Shown piece by piece: positions 1 through 5,750 of a stretch of 8,680 nucleotides of DNA (position 1 is its first letter; each line of letters starts with the position of its first letter). Where the stretch lies: positions 1 to 8,680 of the forward strand of contig CADAGG010000046.1 in the NCBI GenBank assembly GCA_902787415.1. The letters run 5' to 3'. The notes beneath the pieces are model-generated. The model saw only the letters and a program-made list of their open reading frames with translations. It had not been told where the DNA came from and did not search any database. Source of the stretch: a methanogenic archaeon. Its GTDB lineage: Archaea; Thermoplasmatota; Thermoplasmata; Methanomassiliicoccales; Methanomethylophilaceae. Made by a program: the position numbers and the translations under genes.

Positions 1-49
1 TGGCCTTCAACGACTGTCCGATCGCGAACTGAACGGACGTCTGGGTCAT
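1..49 (-). CDS. Possible 5' end of an unidentified gene running off the left edge
   Basis: An ATG at 49 on the minus strand opens a frame with no stop to the window edge, reading MTQTSVQFAIGQSLKA. Fourteen of its 16 codons end in G or C, as in neighbouring genes. No Shine-Dalgarno is visible, but the T-tract and AT-rich stretch at 64-80 lie about the right distance upstream for a TATA element and a leaderless start. Sixteen residues are too few to name a family. The competing reading is the end of a plus-strand gene finishing with AFNDCPIAN and TGA at 30-32, which would converge on the mcr operon. The window cannot decide between the two. Confidence 0.3.
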   Translation of the reverse strand, partial: MTQTSVQFAIGQSLKA

Positions 50-71
50 TCGGTCTTCAGGGAAATTTTCG

Positions 72-102
72 AAAAAAAAAGCCCCCTGCCCGAAGGCAGG
101 GG
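72..102 (-). terminator. Hairpin and T-tract terminator of the mcr operon
   Basis: Read on the minus strand, CCCCTGCC (102-95) pairs perfectly with GGCAGGGG (90-83) around a TTCG loop closed by a C-G pair, the especially stable C(UUCG)G tetraloop. Two bases later come nine consecutive T (80-72). The element begins 32 bases after the stop codon of the last gene of the mcr operon. This is the textbook form of a bacterial intrinsic terminator. Archaeal RNA polymerase terminates at the T-tract, and the stem may also protect the 3' end of the message. Confidence 0.9.
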
Positions 103-134
103 TAAGAGGTTTGAGGTGTGGCCCAAGGAGCCGG

Positions 135-413
135 TCATCCGCCTCCGCTGGGCATCATCTCGGAGATGTCGACTTCCTTCTCCATTTTGTTGAGGTCGTC
201 GACACTCTTGGTGCCCTTGAAGGCCTTGGATTCCTTCTCCTTGAAAGAGACCGTCTTGTACTCCGACGCATCCGCTGGAGCGAGTGCCGAACTCACGTAG
301 AAGAGTCCGGTGCGGTCCAGTTTTACCCAGACCTTCCCGTCCTCCTCCTTGATCTCGACCACCTTTCCGACGGTGTTGGTCGGGACGTACTTGACGATGT
401 CTCCCTTGTCCAT
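135..413 (-). CDS. DUF2098-type small protein, last gene of the mcr operon
   Basis: This encodes 92 residues of unknown function. The first ~45 residues (GDIVKYVPTNTVGKVVEI..., then VWVKLDRTGLFYVSSAL) match my recollection of the DUF2098 family of methanogen proteins. The alternating beta pattern with conserved Gly suggests a small SH3-like barrel (inference). The rest (about 50-92) is rich in Lys and Glu, probably helical, and ends in a flexible Ser-Gly-Gly-Gly tail. There is no signal peptide, membrane segment or cysteine, so it is cytosolic. It starts 8 bases after the mcrA stop with a GGGATGA-like ribosome site at 421-427 and is followed by the operon terminator, so it should be co-transcribed with MCR. 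A role in MCR assembly, activation or stability is a guess from position only. Confidence 0.88.
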   Translation of the reverse strand: MDKGDIVKYVPTNTVGKVVEIKEEDGKVWVKLDRTGLFYVSSALAPADASEYKTVSFKEKESKAFKGTKSVDDLNKMEKEVDISEMMPSGGG

Positions 414-421
414 TTACGCTT

Positions 422-2083
422 TCATCCCTTGATGACTGCGGTCCTCTCTCCGGCAGGGACGAACTCCCTGAGTCCTCCGCGTCCGAACTCTTTGGTAACG
501 TTAGCGAAGTCGAAGACGAGGTCCTTGTCGGAGAATGCGACCTTGATCATGGGGTTGGCGACGAATGCGTCTCCACGAGCGAGGTGAGCTGCCTTGGGGA
601 TACCTGCGTATCCGGAAAGGTGTCCGACGTTCATTGCGTAGTTGGGGTAGTTGGGACCACGGAGCTCCATGGGCAGACCCTCATCGGACCTGTATGCATA
701 GGAGTTCGCGGAACCGCACTGGTCCTGCAGGTCGAATCCGTAGAATCCGAGCCTTCCGGTCCTCTCCTTGTGCTGGAGCATGGACTGGTACCAGGCGTTC
801 AGACCGTTGTCAGCAACTCCGGTTGCCATAGCGGTGACGATACCGGTGGATGCGGCGGTAACGGTTGCCCTCTGGGATCCTCCGAAGTGGGTCTCCATAA
901 CGGCGGGGTACCTCTCGTACATCTCAAGTGCGTAGGAGGAGATCTCGTCGGCGAGCTTGAGCTGTTTCTTGTAGTCGTCGGGCTTGACACCGCAGAATCC
1001 GCCGTAGCGGTCTTTGATGGTGTCGATTCCGTGGTAGACGTAGTCCTCAAGGATGTTGTCGGTGTATGCTGCGGTAGCGTACTGAGTGAATCCGACTCCA
1101 CCGGACATGTATCCACCGAGGTAGACCTGGTCGTAGATACCGGCTGCGAGAGCGACGGTCTCGAGAGCTGCACGTCCGGGGTCGTCAGGGTAGACACGGT
1201 CGGACTGGACCATATCGTCGAGGAATCCGAAGGTGATTCCTCCGGGCTCGTTGGGTCCCCTGACACGCCTTGCGGGCATCATGGATCCCATGGTGATGGA
1301 CTGGTGCTTTGCAGAGTATGCGAAGTCAGCGATGGCTGCCTCTCCGGCTGCGAGTTTGTAGGCGGAGATGAATGCCATGGAAATCTGCATTGCTGCGTGC
1401 CTGGAGACGGTTCCTCCATCCATGAGCCTTCCGACCATGGTGGGGACACGGACAGCCTGCATGAGGGTGTTTCCGATTGCTTTCTTCAGCTGTGCTGCCT
1501 GCTCCTTGGGGAAGTTCTTGTTGATGTCGATGACGAACCTGGGGTCGATCTCATCAATAAGGTCATCGTTTCCGGAGAAGACTTTGACGTAAGAGTCTGC
1601 AACGAGTGCAGGGTTGCACTCTGCCATGTGCTCCTGAACGACTGCTCCTCCAGGCATGGTGTGGTTGACGACTTCAAGGTAGTTGGAGATGGTCTCGGGG
1701 GTGACCTCCTTTCCAAGCCTCTTTTCGATGGTCTGGTGAGGGGAGTCGAGTCCGACGAGGACGGTCCTCCTGATGTCGTCCCAAGCCTGCTGGATTGCAG
1801 GGTTGTTGATGCAGTGAAGGTCATCGGGCTCTACGAAGATGTCAGTGTGGGACAGCTGGTAGGGCATCCAGGACCTCTGTCCGAGAGGAACTCCGATGTC
1901 CTCGTTCATCATGGGGAATCCACGTTTCTTGGCGATCTCCGCGGCGGTTGCCTGGAGCTCGACTTTCCTCTTGGACTGTTTCCAACCGCCGTAGCAGTAG
2001 TACTTGGTCTCCATCTGGGTGGGTTCTTCCTTGAACTTCTTCTTGCATGCTTCAAGGAAAAGTTTCTGATCTTTTGCAGCCAT
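422..2083 (-). CDS. mcrA: Methyl-coenzyme M reductase subunit alpha
   Basis: McrA is the catalytic subunit of the alpha2-beta2-gamma2 F430 enzyme that converts methyl-coenzyme M and coenzyme B to methane and the heterodisulfide. The protein has 553 residues, normal for the family. I chose ATG 2083 over GTG 2089 because GGTGAG at 2089-2094 is correctly spaced for the former and abuts the latter. Visible hallmarks are VVQEHM with the F430 axial ligand Gln150, GGVGFTQY with active-site Tyr335, [16 protein letters not shown] at 448-457 and NYPNYAMN. The residues modified in Methanothermobacter McrA (from memory: His257, Arg271, Gln400, Gly445, Asp450, Cys452) map to His260, Arg273, Gln404, Gly449, Asp454 and Cys456; all are present. 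The segment between His260 and Arg273 is one residue shorter than in that enzyme. The gene starts 2 bases after mcrG. Confidence 0.98.
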   Translation of the reverse strand: MAAKDQKLFLEACKKKFKEEPTQMETKYYCYGGWKQSKRKVELQATAAEIAKKRGFPMMNEDIGVPLGQRSWMPYQLSHTDIFVEPDDLHCINNPAIQQAWDDIRRTVLVGLDSPHQTIEKRLGKEVTPETISNYLEVVNHTMPGGAVVQEHMAECNPALVADSYVKVFSGNDDLIDEIDPRFVIDINKNFPKEQAAQLKKAIGNTLMQAVRVPTMVGRLMDGGTVSRHAAMQISMAFISAYKLAAGEAAIADFAYSAKHQSITMGSMMPARRVRGPNEPGGITFGFLDDMVQSDRVYPDDPGRAALETVALAAGIYDQVYLGGYMSGGVGFTQYATAAYTDNILEDYVYHGIDTIKDRYGGFCGVKPDDYKKQLKLADEISSYALEMYERYPAVMETHFGGSQRATVTAASTGIVTAMATGVADNGLNAWYQSMLQHKERTGRLGFYGFDLQDQCGSANSYAYRSDEGLPMELRGPNYPNYAMNVGHLSGYAGIPKAAHLARGDAFVANPMIKVAFSDKDLVFDFANVTKEFGRGGLREFVPAGERTAVIKG

Positions 2084-2085
2084 TT

Positions 2086-2862
2086 TCACTCACCTTTTAC
2101 ATCGAAGGGCCTGTATCCGCCGAGGGTCCTGAGGGTGTGGATCCTGAGGTAGAAGTCGGTCACTTCTTTGTCGTCCCTCATGTCGACGCCATCTGCTCTG
2201 AAGATGGTGGTCCTCTTCTTGAGGTCGGACATGGATGCGGGCTTTCCGACATAGATCTTCTTGTCGAGAGGCAGCGCAACCTGGTCTTTCACATACATAA
2301 CTTCCTTCTTCTTGTCGTCCCAGAGATACCTCTGCCAGCCGTCGAACATAAGTCCGTGCTCGTCGAGACGGCAGGAGTGTCCGTGAACGGTTGCTCCCCT
2401 GATACCGGTAAGGGCGGGGTCGAAGGTCTCGTTGTCGATAAGCTCTTTTGCAACCTGCTCGAGGTTCCTCTCACGCATCTCGATGATCTGCCTTCCGGAA
2501 AGGGTTCCGGTGTCGACTCCCCTGTACCTGGAGAGGTACATCCAGGCCCTCTGGTAGGGAGAGATGGGTGCGAAGTAGACGGAGTCTGCGAACTGGATGT
2601 ACCTGACACGGTCTCCAGCGGCTGCTCCCTCGATGGGTGTGACGAGTTTCCTGATGGGGCATGCGGGCTCGTTGGCCTCGGTGATCGGGGGGTGGATGCT
2701 CTTGTAAGCCTCTCCAGGGGCCCTGTGTCCCATAATCCTTACAACATCGTCCATGGGGACGTCACGAAGCTGTTTGAGCTTCACTTTGGGATCCAGGTAC
2801 CTGCGCCTGTTTTTGGCGGGGGTGGTGGTTCCCGGGAAGAACTGTCTCTTGTATTTTGCCAT
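2086..2862 (-). CDS. mcrG: Methyl-coenzyme M reductase subunit gamma
   Basis: The gamma subunit of MCR has 258 residues, the usual length. It contributes to the F430 pocket and the coenzyme M site. LSGRQ at 121-125 corresponds to the Leu-Ser-x-Arg (117-120) active-site stretch of the Methanothermobacter subunit, and VHGHS at 159-163 carries the conserved pocket histidine (His160, equivalent to 156). The start at ATG 2862 has AGGAGTG on its 5' side, formed by the last codons of mcrD, and only 2 bases separate it from the mcrD TAA. The stop at 2086-2088 lies inside the region that supplies the mcrA ribosome site, which suggests translational coupling. No mcrC gene lies between mcrD and this gene. 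Confidence 0.97.
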   Translation of the reverse strand: MAKYKRQFFPGTTTPAKNRRRYLDPKVKLKQLRDVPMDDVVRIMGHRAPGEAYKSIHPPITEANEPACPIRKLVTPIEGAAAGDRVRYIQFADSVYFAPISPYQRAWMYLSRYRGVDTGTLSGRQIIEMRERNLEQVAKELIDNETFDPALTGIRGATVHGHSCRLDEHGLMFDGWQRYLWDDKKKEVMYVKDQVALPLDKKIYVGKPASMSDLKKRTTIFRADGVDMRDDKEVTDFYLRIHTLRTLGGYRPFDVKGE

Positions 2863-2864
2863 AA

Positions 2865-3290
2865 TTAAGCACTCCTATAGTCGTGAAGGGATGGTCTGTA
2901 TTTCGAGTACCTGCCTACGTCGATGGTATAACCATCAGGGATGGTCCGATCGAAGGCGGCTTTGATCTCGTCTACCGTCTTGTCCATTTCAGCCTCATCG
3001 GTGACGGAGAGCTCGATGTAGAAAGCACCCACCAGACAGTGGAGCTCCACCTCGTGTCCGTTCACGTGGATCACCTTGCGCTCAGTGTGGTTGTTGGCAA
3101 GTCCCTTGGCGGGGCCGCTGTTGATCGTCCTGGGCAGACTCTCTCCGCTCATGTTGATCTGGCGGAGGTTGTGAATGACGTCGATGTCATTCAGAATCTT
3201 CTCGGTGGTCTCGGCGCTGAGGAGACGGTGCGTCATCACGCGGACCTCTGGAAGAGGGACGTTCGCGTAATCAACGGTTGGGGTAGACAT
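2865..3290 (-). CDS. mcrD: Methyl-coenzyme M reductase operon protein D
   Basis: McrD has 141 residues, somewhat short for the family. It is not part of the mature enzyme; family work implicates it as an accessory protein that binds MCR during assembly or activation. The sequence shows PEVRVMTHRLLSAETTEKILNDI near the N-terminus, a central MSGESLPRTINSGPAKG segment and a C-terminal half in which VELHCLVGAFYIELS is the clearest conserved strand, a pattern typical of McrD. The start at ATG 3290 is preceded by GAGGT about 7 bases upstream, and the gene begins 18 bases after mcrB ends. Its stop is the only TAA among the complete genes here. Confidence 0.95.
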   Translation of the reverse strand: MSTPTVDYANVPLPEVRVMTHRLLSAETTEKILNDIDVIHNLRQINMSGESLPRTINSGPAKGLANNHTERKVIHVNGHEVELHCLVGAFYIELSVTDEAEMDKTVDEIKAAFDRTIPDGYTIDVGRYSKYRPSLHDYRSA

Positions 3291-3308
3291 GTACAGACCT
3301 CAATCTCC

Positions 3309-4637
3309 TCAGATTTTGTTCTTAATCTTCTTAGCCTCTGCTCCAACAATCTGGAGGGGGGTGTTGAATTCGGGCATTCCTCCGAAGATCTTCTGGAATA
3401 CACCAGAGGTCTTCTCTGCGGAGAAGAACTGGGTTCCTCCGTCAAGGCAGTTTCCTGCGGTGACAGCGGGGATGAGAGTTCCTTTTGCGTGCCTGGTAAC
3501 GACGTGGTTTCCGTGGAACAGTCCAGGACCTCCTCCTCCGTAGATGGAGTGAGAGAAGAAGGACATTCCGACACCGACTCCCTCTGCACGTCCGTAGTCG
3601 ACTCCGGGGAGTCCGGACTCGTGCTCGAGCAGGTCGTTGTAGTAAAGGACAGTGGAGGGGACTCCCTGTGCTGCCCTTGCGGCTCCGACGTTCACCATAA
3701 CTGCGGCAACCTCTCCGGCTGCTGCGTATGCGTTCCAGAGGGGAAGGTCGTCGGTGGTGTATACCTTGTATCCGGAGGGGAGGACCTCTTTTACGCGGAT
3801 GACACCGTCAGCGATTGCCCTCTCCATGAGGGACTCGATAACAGTTCCGACAGTTCCAGTCTTTCCGTTCTTCTTGACGAGGGAGTATACGATGTTGTTG
3901 GCGTTCATTCCCTGGTATGCGAGGGACAGAAGGTGCTGCCTCTCGAAGGGTCCGACTGCGTCACCCATCTCGTATGCGGCGCAGGTCTCGAAGATTGCGG
4001 ACAGGGCGACACCCTGCATTGCGTTCCTCTTGACGAGTGCAACGACGTGGTTGGACATGATGTTCCTAAGTGCGAATCCGGCACCCTCGTTGTTCTGGGG
4101 AACCTCAAGAATGGTCTTGATGTTGGATCCGACGAAGTTGACGGTCTGAGGGTATTTACCCCAGACTGCGGCCTTGACCATGTTGGCTTTGTACATAGGC
4201 ACTTTGTACCTATCGATGATAGCCTCGGTGACTGCTGCAGCGACGGTGGTGAATCCAGTGGTGTACTCGATTCCTGCATCGGTCCTCGCCTGGGGGACGA
4301 TAATAACAAGGGTCTTTCCTTCGTCGATGACGTTAACGACAGTGTCGTCGCCGTCTACGACCTGGACCATCTCCTTGATGTCCTTTGCGAGTTTCTCTGC
4401 ATCCTTGACGAGATCCACTTTGATCTCTTTACCCTGGATGATGTTGCCAGCGATTACGCCGGTTGCCAGTGCATTCTGGATTCCTGCGAGACTGACTCCG
4501 ATAGTCCTCTTGGTCAGGGAAGCAATTTTCTGGATTGCTTTGTTCCTGAGGGGGCTAAGGGCTTCCAGCGGCACATCTTTAGCGATGCGCTTGCCGTAGT
4601 CATCATACAAGTCAATTTTGTCCTCGTATTTTGGCAT
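3309..4637 (-). CDS. mcrB: Methyl-coenzyme M reductase subunit beta
   Basis: The beta subunit of MCR has 442 residues, the usual length. It forms part of the F430 cavity and the coenzyme B channel. The diagnostic stretch is at 359-386: [14 protein letters not shown] followed by [14 protein letters not shown]. This contains Tyr366, the counterpart of the active-site Tyr367 of Methanothermobacter, and the histidines that contact coenzyme B. It is the first gene of the operon. The start at ATG 4637 is set by a full Shine-Dalgarno AAGGAGGT at 4643-4650, the strongest in the window. The upstream leader is about 60 bases from the predicted transcription start and contains a small hairpin. Confidence 0.98.
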   Translation of the reverse strand: MPKYEDKIDLYDDYGKRIAKDVPLEALSPLRNKAIQKIASLTKRTIGVSLAGIQNALATGVIAGNIIQGKEIKVDLVKDAEKLAKDIKEMVQVVDGDDTVVNVIDEGKTLVIIVPQARTDAGIEYTTGFTTVAAAVTEAIIDRYKVPMYKANMVKAAVWGKYPQTVNFVGSNIKTILEVPQNNEGAGFALRNIMSNHVVALVKRNAMQGVALSAIFETCAAYEMGDAVGPFERQHLLSLAYQGMNANNIVYSLVKKNGKTGTVGTVIESLMERAIADGVIRVKEVLPSGYKVYTTDDLPLWNAYAAAGEVAAVMVNVGAARAAQGVPSTVLYYNDLLEHESGLPGVDYGRAEGVGVGMSFFSHSIYGGGGPGLFHGNHVVTRHAKGTLIPAVTAGNCLDGGTQFFSAEKTSGVFQKIFGGMPEFNTPLQIVGAEAKKIKNKI

Positions 4638-4642
4638 TTTAT

Positions 4643-4650
4643 ACCTCCTT
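4643..4650 (-). promoter_or_regulatory. Strong ribosome binding site of mcrB
   Basis: AAGGAGGT on the minus strand ends 5 bases before the mcrB ATG. It matches the anti-Shine-Dalgarno core completely. The other genes in the operon have weaker partial matches (GAGGT, AGGAGTG, GGTGAG, GGGATGA). Confidence 0.9.
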
Positions 4651-4657
4651 TTTATTC

Positions 4658-4678
4658 ATTCACGCCGAAAAAGTGAAT
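4658..4678 (-). repeat. Short inverted repeat in the mcrB leader
   Basis: ATTCAC at 4658-4663 and GTGAAT at 4673-4678 are perfect 6-base inverted repeats around a 9-base loop, 7 bases upstream of the Shine-Dalgarno on the mRNA. The transcript could form a small hairpin beside the ribosome site, or the DNA could be a protein site. The stem is AT-rich and short, so chance is possible. Confidence 0.4.
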
Positions 4679-4717
4679 TCTCAGCGCTCCTCTTGCAAAA
4701 GTGCGTCATGTCTCGTA

Positions 4718-4727
4718 ATAATATAAA
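4718..4727 (-). promoter_or_regulatory. Probable TATA box of the mcr operon
   Basis: TTTATATTAT on the minus strand is close to the archaeal box A consensus. It would place transcription start near 4697, giving a leader of about 60 bases to the mcrB ATG. It is the best box on this strand in the intergenic region. A second AT-rich candidate at 4825-4840 would give a leader of about 170 bases. Confidence 0.65.
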
Positions 4728-4864
4728 GGCATTGGAAAAATGGAGTTTTCTTGACAAAAAAGATAATTTGGATACATTTTCGCCGTCCGGGAAAATCCGC
4801 CATCCCCCGTTTCGCCGATTAGGGTTTTATTTATAATTTAGGGATAGTGTTACAAAACGAGCGG

Positions 4865-4891
4865 AAAATGCATAAAAAGTGTTTGTAAAAA
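4865..4891 (-). terminator. T-rich termination region of the DUF169 gene
   Basis: Starting 25 bases after the DUF169 stop codon, the minus strand carries T5 (4891-4887), T5 (4878-4874) and T4 (4868-4865) with no strong hairpin. Clustered oligo-T tracts are the usual 3' end signal of archaeal genes. Read-through into the mcr operon cannot be excluded. Confidence 0.5.
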
Positions 4892-4916
4892 GGTTTGTTA
4901 TGATTGTAAGCGGGGC

Positions 4917-5627
4917 TCAGTCGCGCTTCGCCTTCGTCATGATGCCGGTCTCGTAGCGTCCGAGACGCTCCACGTAGCGGGGGATGCGGTTGTAGGGGAT
5001 GCCTATGACCATCTCGTCGGGACGGATGGAGGTCCTCTTCCTGCAGCCGAAGCAGCCGATGGAGATGTTGGGCCTGTCGGTGACGAGGGGAACGGCGTTG
5101 ACGTCCTCGCAGCAGCACTGGAAGGGCGCGGTGCTGAACTCCGCACGGCCTCCGGAGGCGGCGGTCTCCAGGGGGACGATCCAGTAAACCCTCTCGGGGA
5201 TGTCGGCGATGACGACCACGTCGGGCACGAAGTCCGCGTCCTTCAGGGGGCAGACGGCCTCTCCGACGGTCTTGAAGGGGATCATGATCCTCTTGTCGAT
5301 CATCTCGCGGGCGGCCTCGACGCTGTCGTGCATGCCCATGCCGCCGTGCATCTCGCCGGAGGCGACCTTCTCGGGGGTCTCCATCATGCCGAGGACACTG
5401 GCGCCCACGTGGCAGGACTCGTCCTCCGCGTAGAGGATGTTGCCCTCGCCCTCTCCGGCACGGAAGATGGCCTGACAGTGTGACATCTGTGCGGAGGCGC
5501 GGGGACAGCAGGAGGGGAACTCCTCCCCTTCCTTCACGAGCTTGCAAGCTACGGGCTCGTGCCTGAGCTTCAGGACGGTCTTGAGACGGTCCGCATACAT
5601 CTTGTTCTGTTCAAGAACGGTTGACAT
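4917..5627 (-). CDS. DUF169 family cysteine-rich protein
   Basis: The 236-residue protein matches the DUF169 family (COG2043), whose biochemical role I do not know. The diagnostic part is at 184-198, DRPNISIGCFGCRKR. It has 11 cysteines: 28, 40, 41, 51, 72, 126, 171-173, 192 and 195. The Cys40-Cys41-x9-Cys51 group, the Cys-Cys-Cys run and the Cys-x2-Cys pair could bind an iron-sulfur cluster or another metal (inference). There is no signal peptide or membrane segment, so it is cytosolic. The ATG at 5627 has no Shine-Dalgarno but lies about 28 bases from a TATA-like box, consistent with a leaderless message. It lies on the same strand as the mcr operon and 279 bases upstream, with probable terminator tracts between. 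It is divergent from argF. Confidence 0.9.
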   Translation of the reverse strand: MSTVLEQNKMYADRLKTVLKLRHEPVACKLVKEGEEFPSCCPRASAQMSHCQAIFRAGEGEGNILYAEDESCHVGASVLGMMETPEKVASGEMHGGMGMHDSVEAAREMIDKRIMIPFKTVGEAVCPLKDADFVPDVVVIADIPERVYWIVPLETAASGGRAEFSTAPFQCCCEDVNAVPLVTDRPNISIGCFGCRKRTSIRPDEMVIGIPYNRIPRYVERLGRYETGIMTKAKRD

Positions 5628-5650
5628 AGGTCAGGTATCGGCAGGTCAGG
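5628..5650 (-). repeat. Direct repeat between the DUF169 TATA box and start codon
   Basis: AGGTCAGG (plus strand) occurs at 5628-5635 and again at 5643-5650, 15 bases apart. The pair fills the gap between the TATA-like box and the ATG, where a bound protein would block initiation. It is a candidate operator. Confidence 0.45.
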
Positions 5651-5660
5651 ATAAAATAGT
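5651..5660 (-). promoter_or_regulatory. Probable TATA box of the DUF169 gene
   Basis: ACTATTTTAT on the minus strand is centred about 28 bases from the ATG at 5627. This places transcription start at or within a base or two of the start codon and implies a leaderless mRNA. Confidence 0.55.
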
Positions 5661-5674
5661 GTCCGATAACGATG

Positions 5675-5690
5675 GTTAACAGATATTGTT
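5675..5690 (+). promoter_or_regulatory. Tentative promoter element of argF
   Basis: The stretch GTTAACAGATATTGTT is the most TATA-like sequence ahead of argF. It would start transcription near 5711, giving about 40 bases of leader to the ATG at 5751 or a leaderless message from GTG 5712. The match to the archaeal consensus is only fair. Confidence 0.35.
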
Positions 5691-5750
5691 TTCCGCTCGG
5701 GACGCCTACCAGTGGGCAAAGTAGTTATTGGAATTGGGGCATTAGACTTC

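Larger units (their letters stand above)
4638..4916. other. AT-rich intergenic control region between the DUF169 gene and mcrB
   Basis: This 279-base region has no convincing gene. In the direction of mcr transcription it holds the T-rich 3' end of the DUF169 gene (4891-4865), an AT-rich block at 4825-4840 flanked by two CCCTAA copies (4843-4838 and 4824-4819), an inverted repeat ATTTTC/GAAAAT at 4776-4796, the mcr TATA box, the leader hairpin and the mcrB ribosome site. It is much more AT-rich than the surrounding genes. A plus-strand frame of up to 72 codons (4618-4836) crosses it and overlaps the mcrB start. It has no family features or ribosome site, and I do not regard it as a gene. Confidence 0.6.

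Noticed and set aside
3..32. End of a plus-strand gene (AFNDCPIAN then TGA)
   Set aside because: Nine codons are too few to support a gene. It is kept only as the alternative to the minus-strand start at 49.
2087..2089. GTG as the start codon of mcrA
   Set aside because: The GGTGAG ribosome site abuts this codon, while ATG 2083 is properly spaced and gives the normal McrA N-terminus.
584..2152. Plus-strand open frame of 522 codons opposite mcrA
   Set aside because: Same cause: it is the complementary codon frame of a gene with strong codon bias. The residue composition (very rich in Val, Gly, Asp and Ser) is that of an antisense shadow.
2047..2868. Plus-strand open frame of 273 codons opposite mcrG
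   Set aside because: Complementary codon frame of mcrG, with no family features.
2883..4676. Plus-strand open frame of 597 codons opposite mcrB and mcrD
   Set aside because: It is exactly codon-for-codon antisense to both genes. It stays open because the genes lack TTA, CTA and TCA codons. The translated protein has no recognisable family.
4750..4780. TTGACA followed by AT-rich sequence on the plus strand, resembling a bacterial -35/-10 promoter
   Set aside because: Archaea use TATA/BRE promoters, and no plus-strand gene follows it. The match is most likely chance.
4618..4836. Plus-strand frame of 72 codons (or 43 from ATG 4708) in the mcr upstream region
   Set aside because: It overlaps the mcrB start and promoter, has no ribosome site or family resemblance, and its composition follows the AT-rich DNA.
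5667..5680. TAAC-GATG-GTTA inverted repeat and GTTAAC palindrome ahead of argF
   Set aside because: Only four pairs for the first and a common hexamer for the second. This is too weak to call an operator without comparison.
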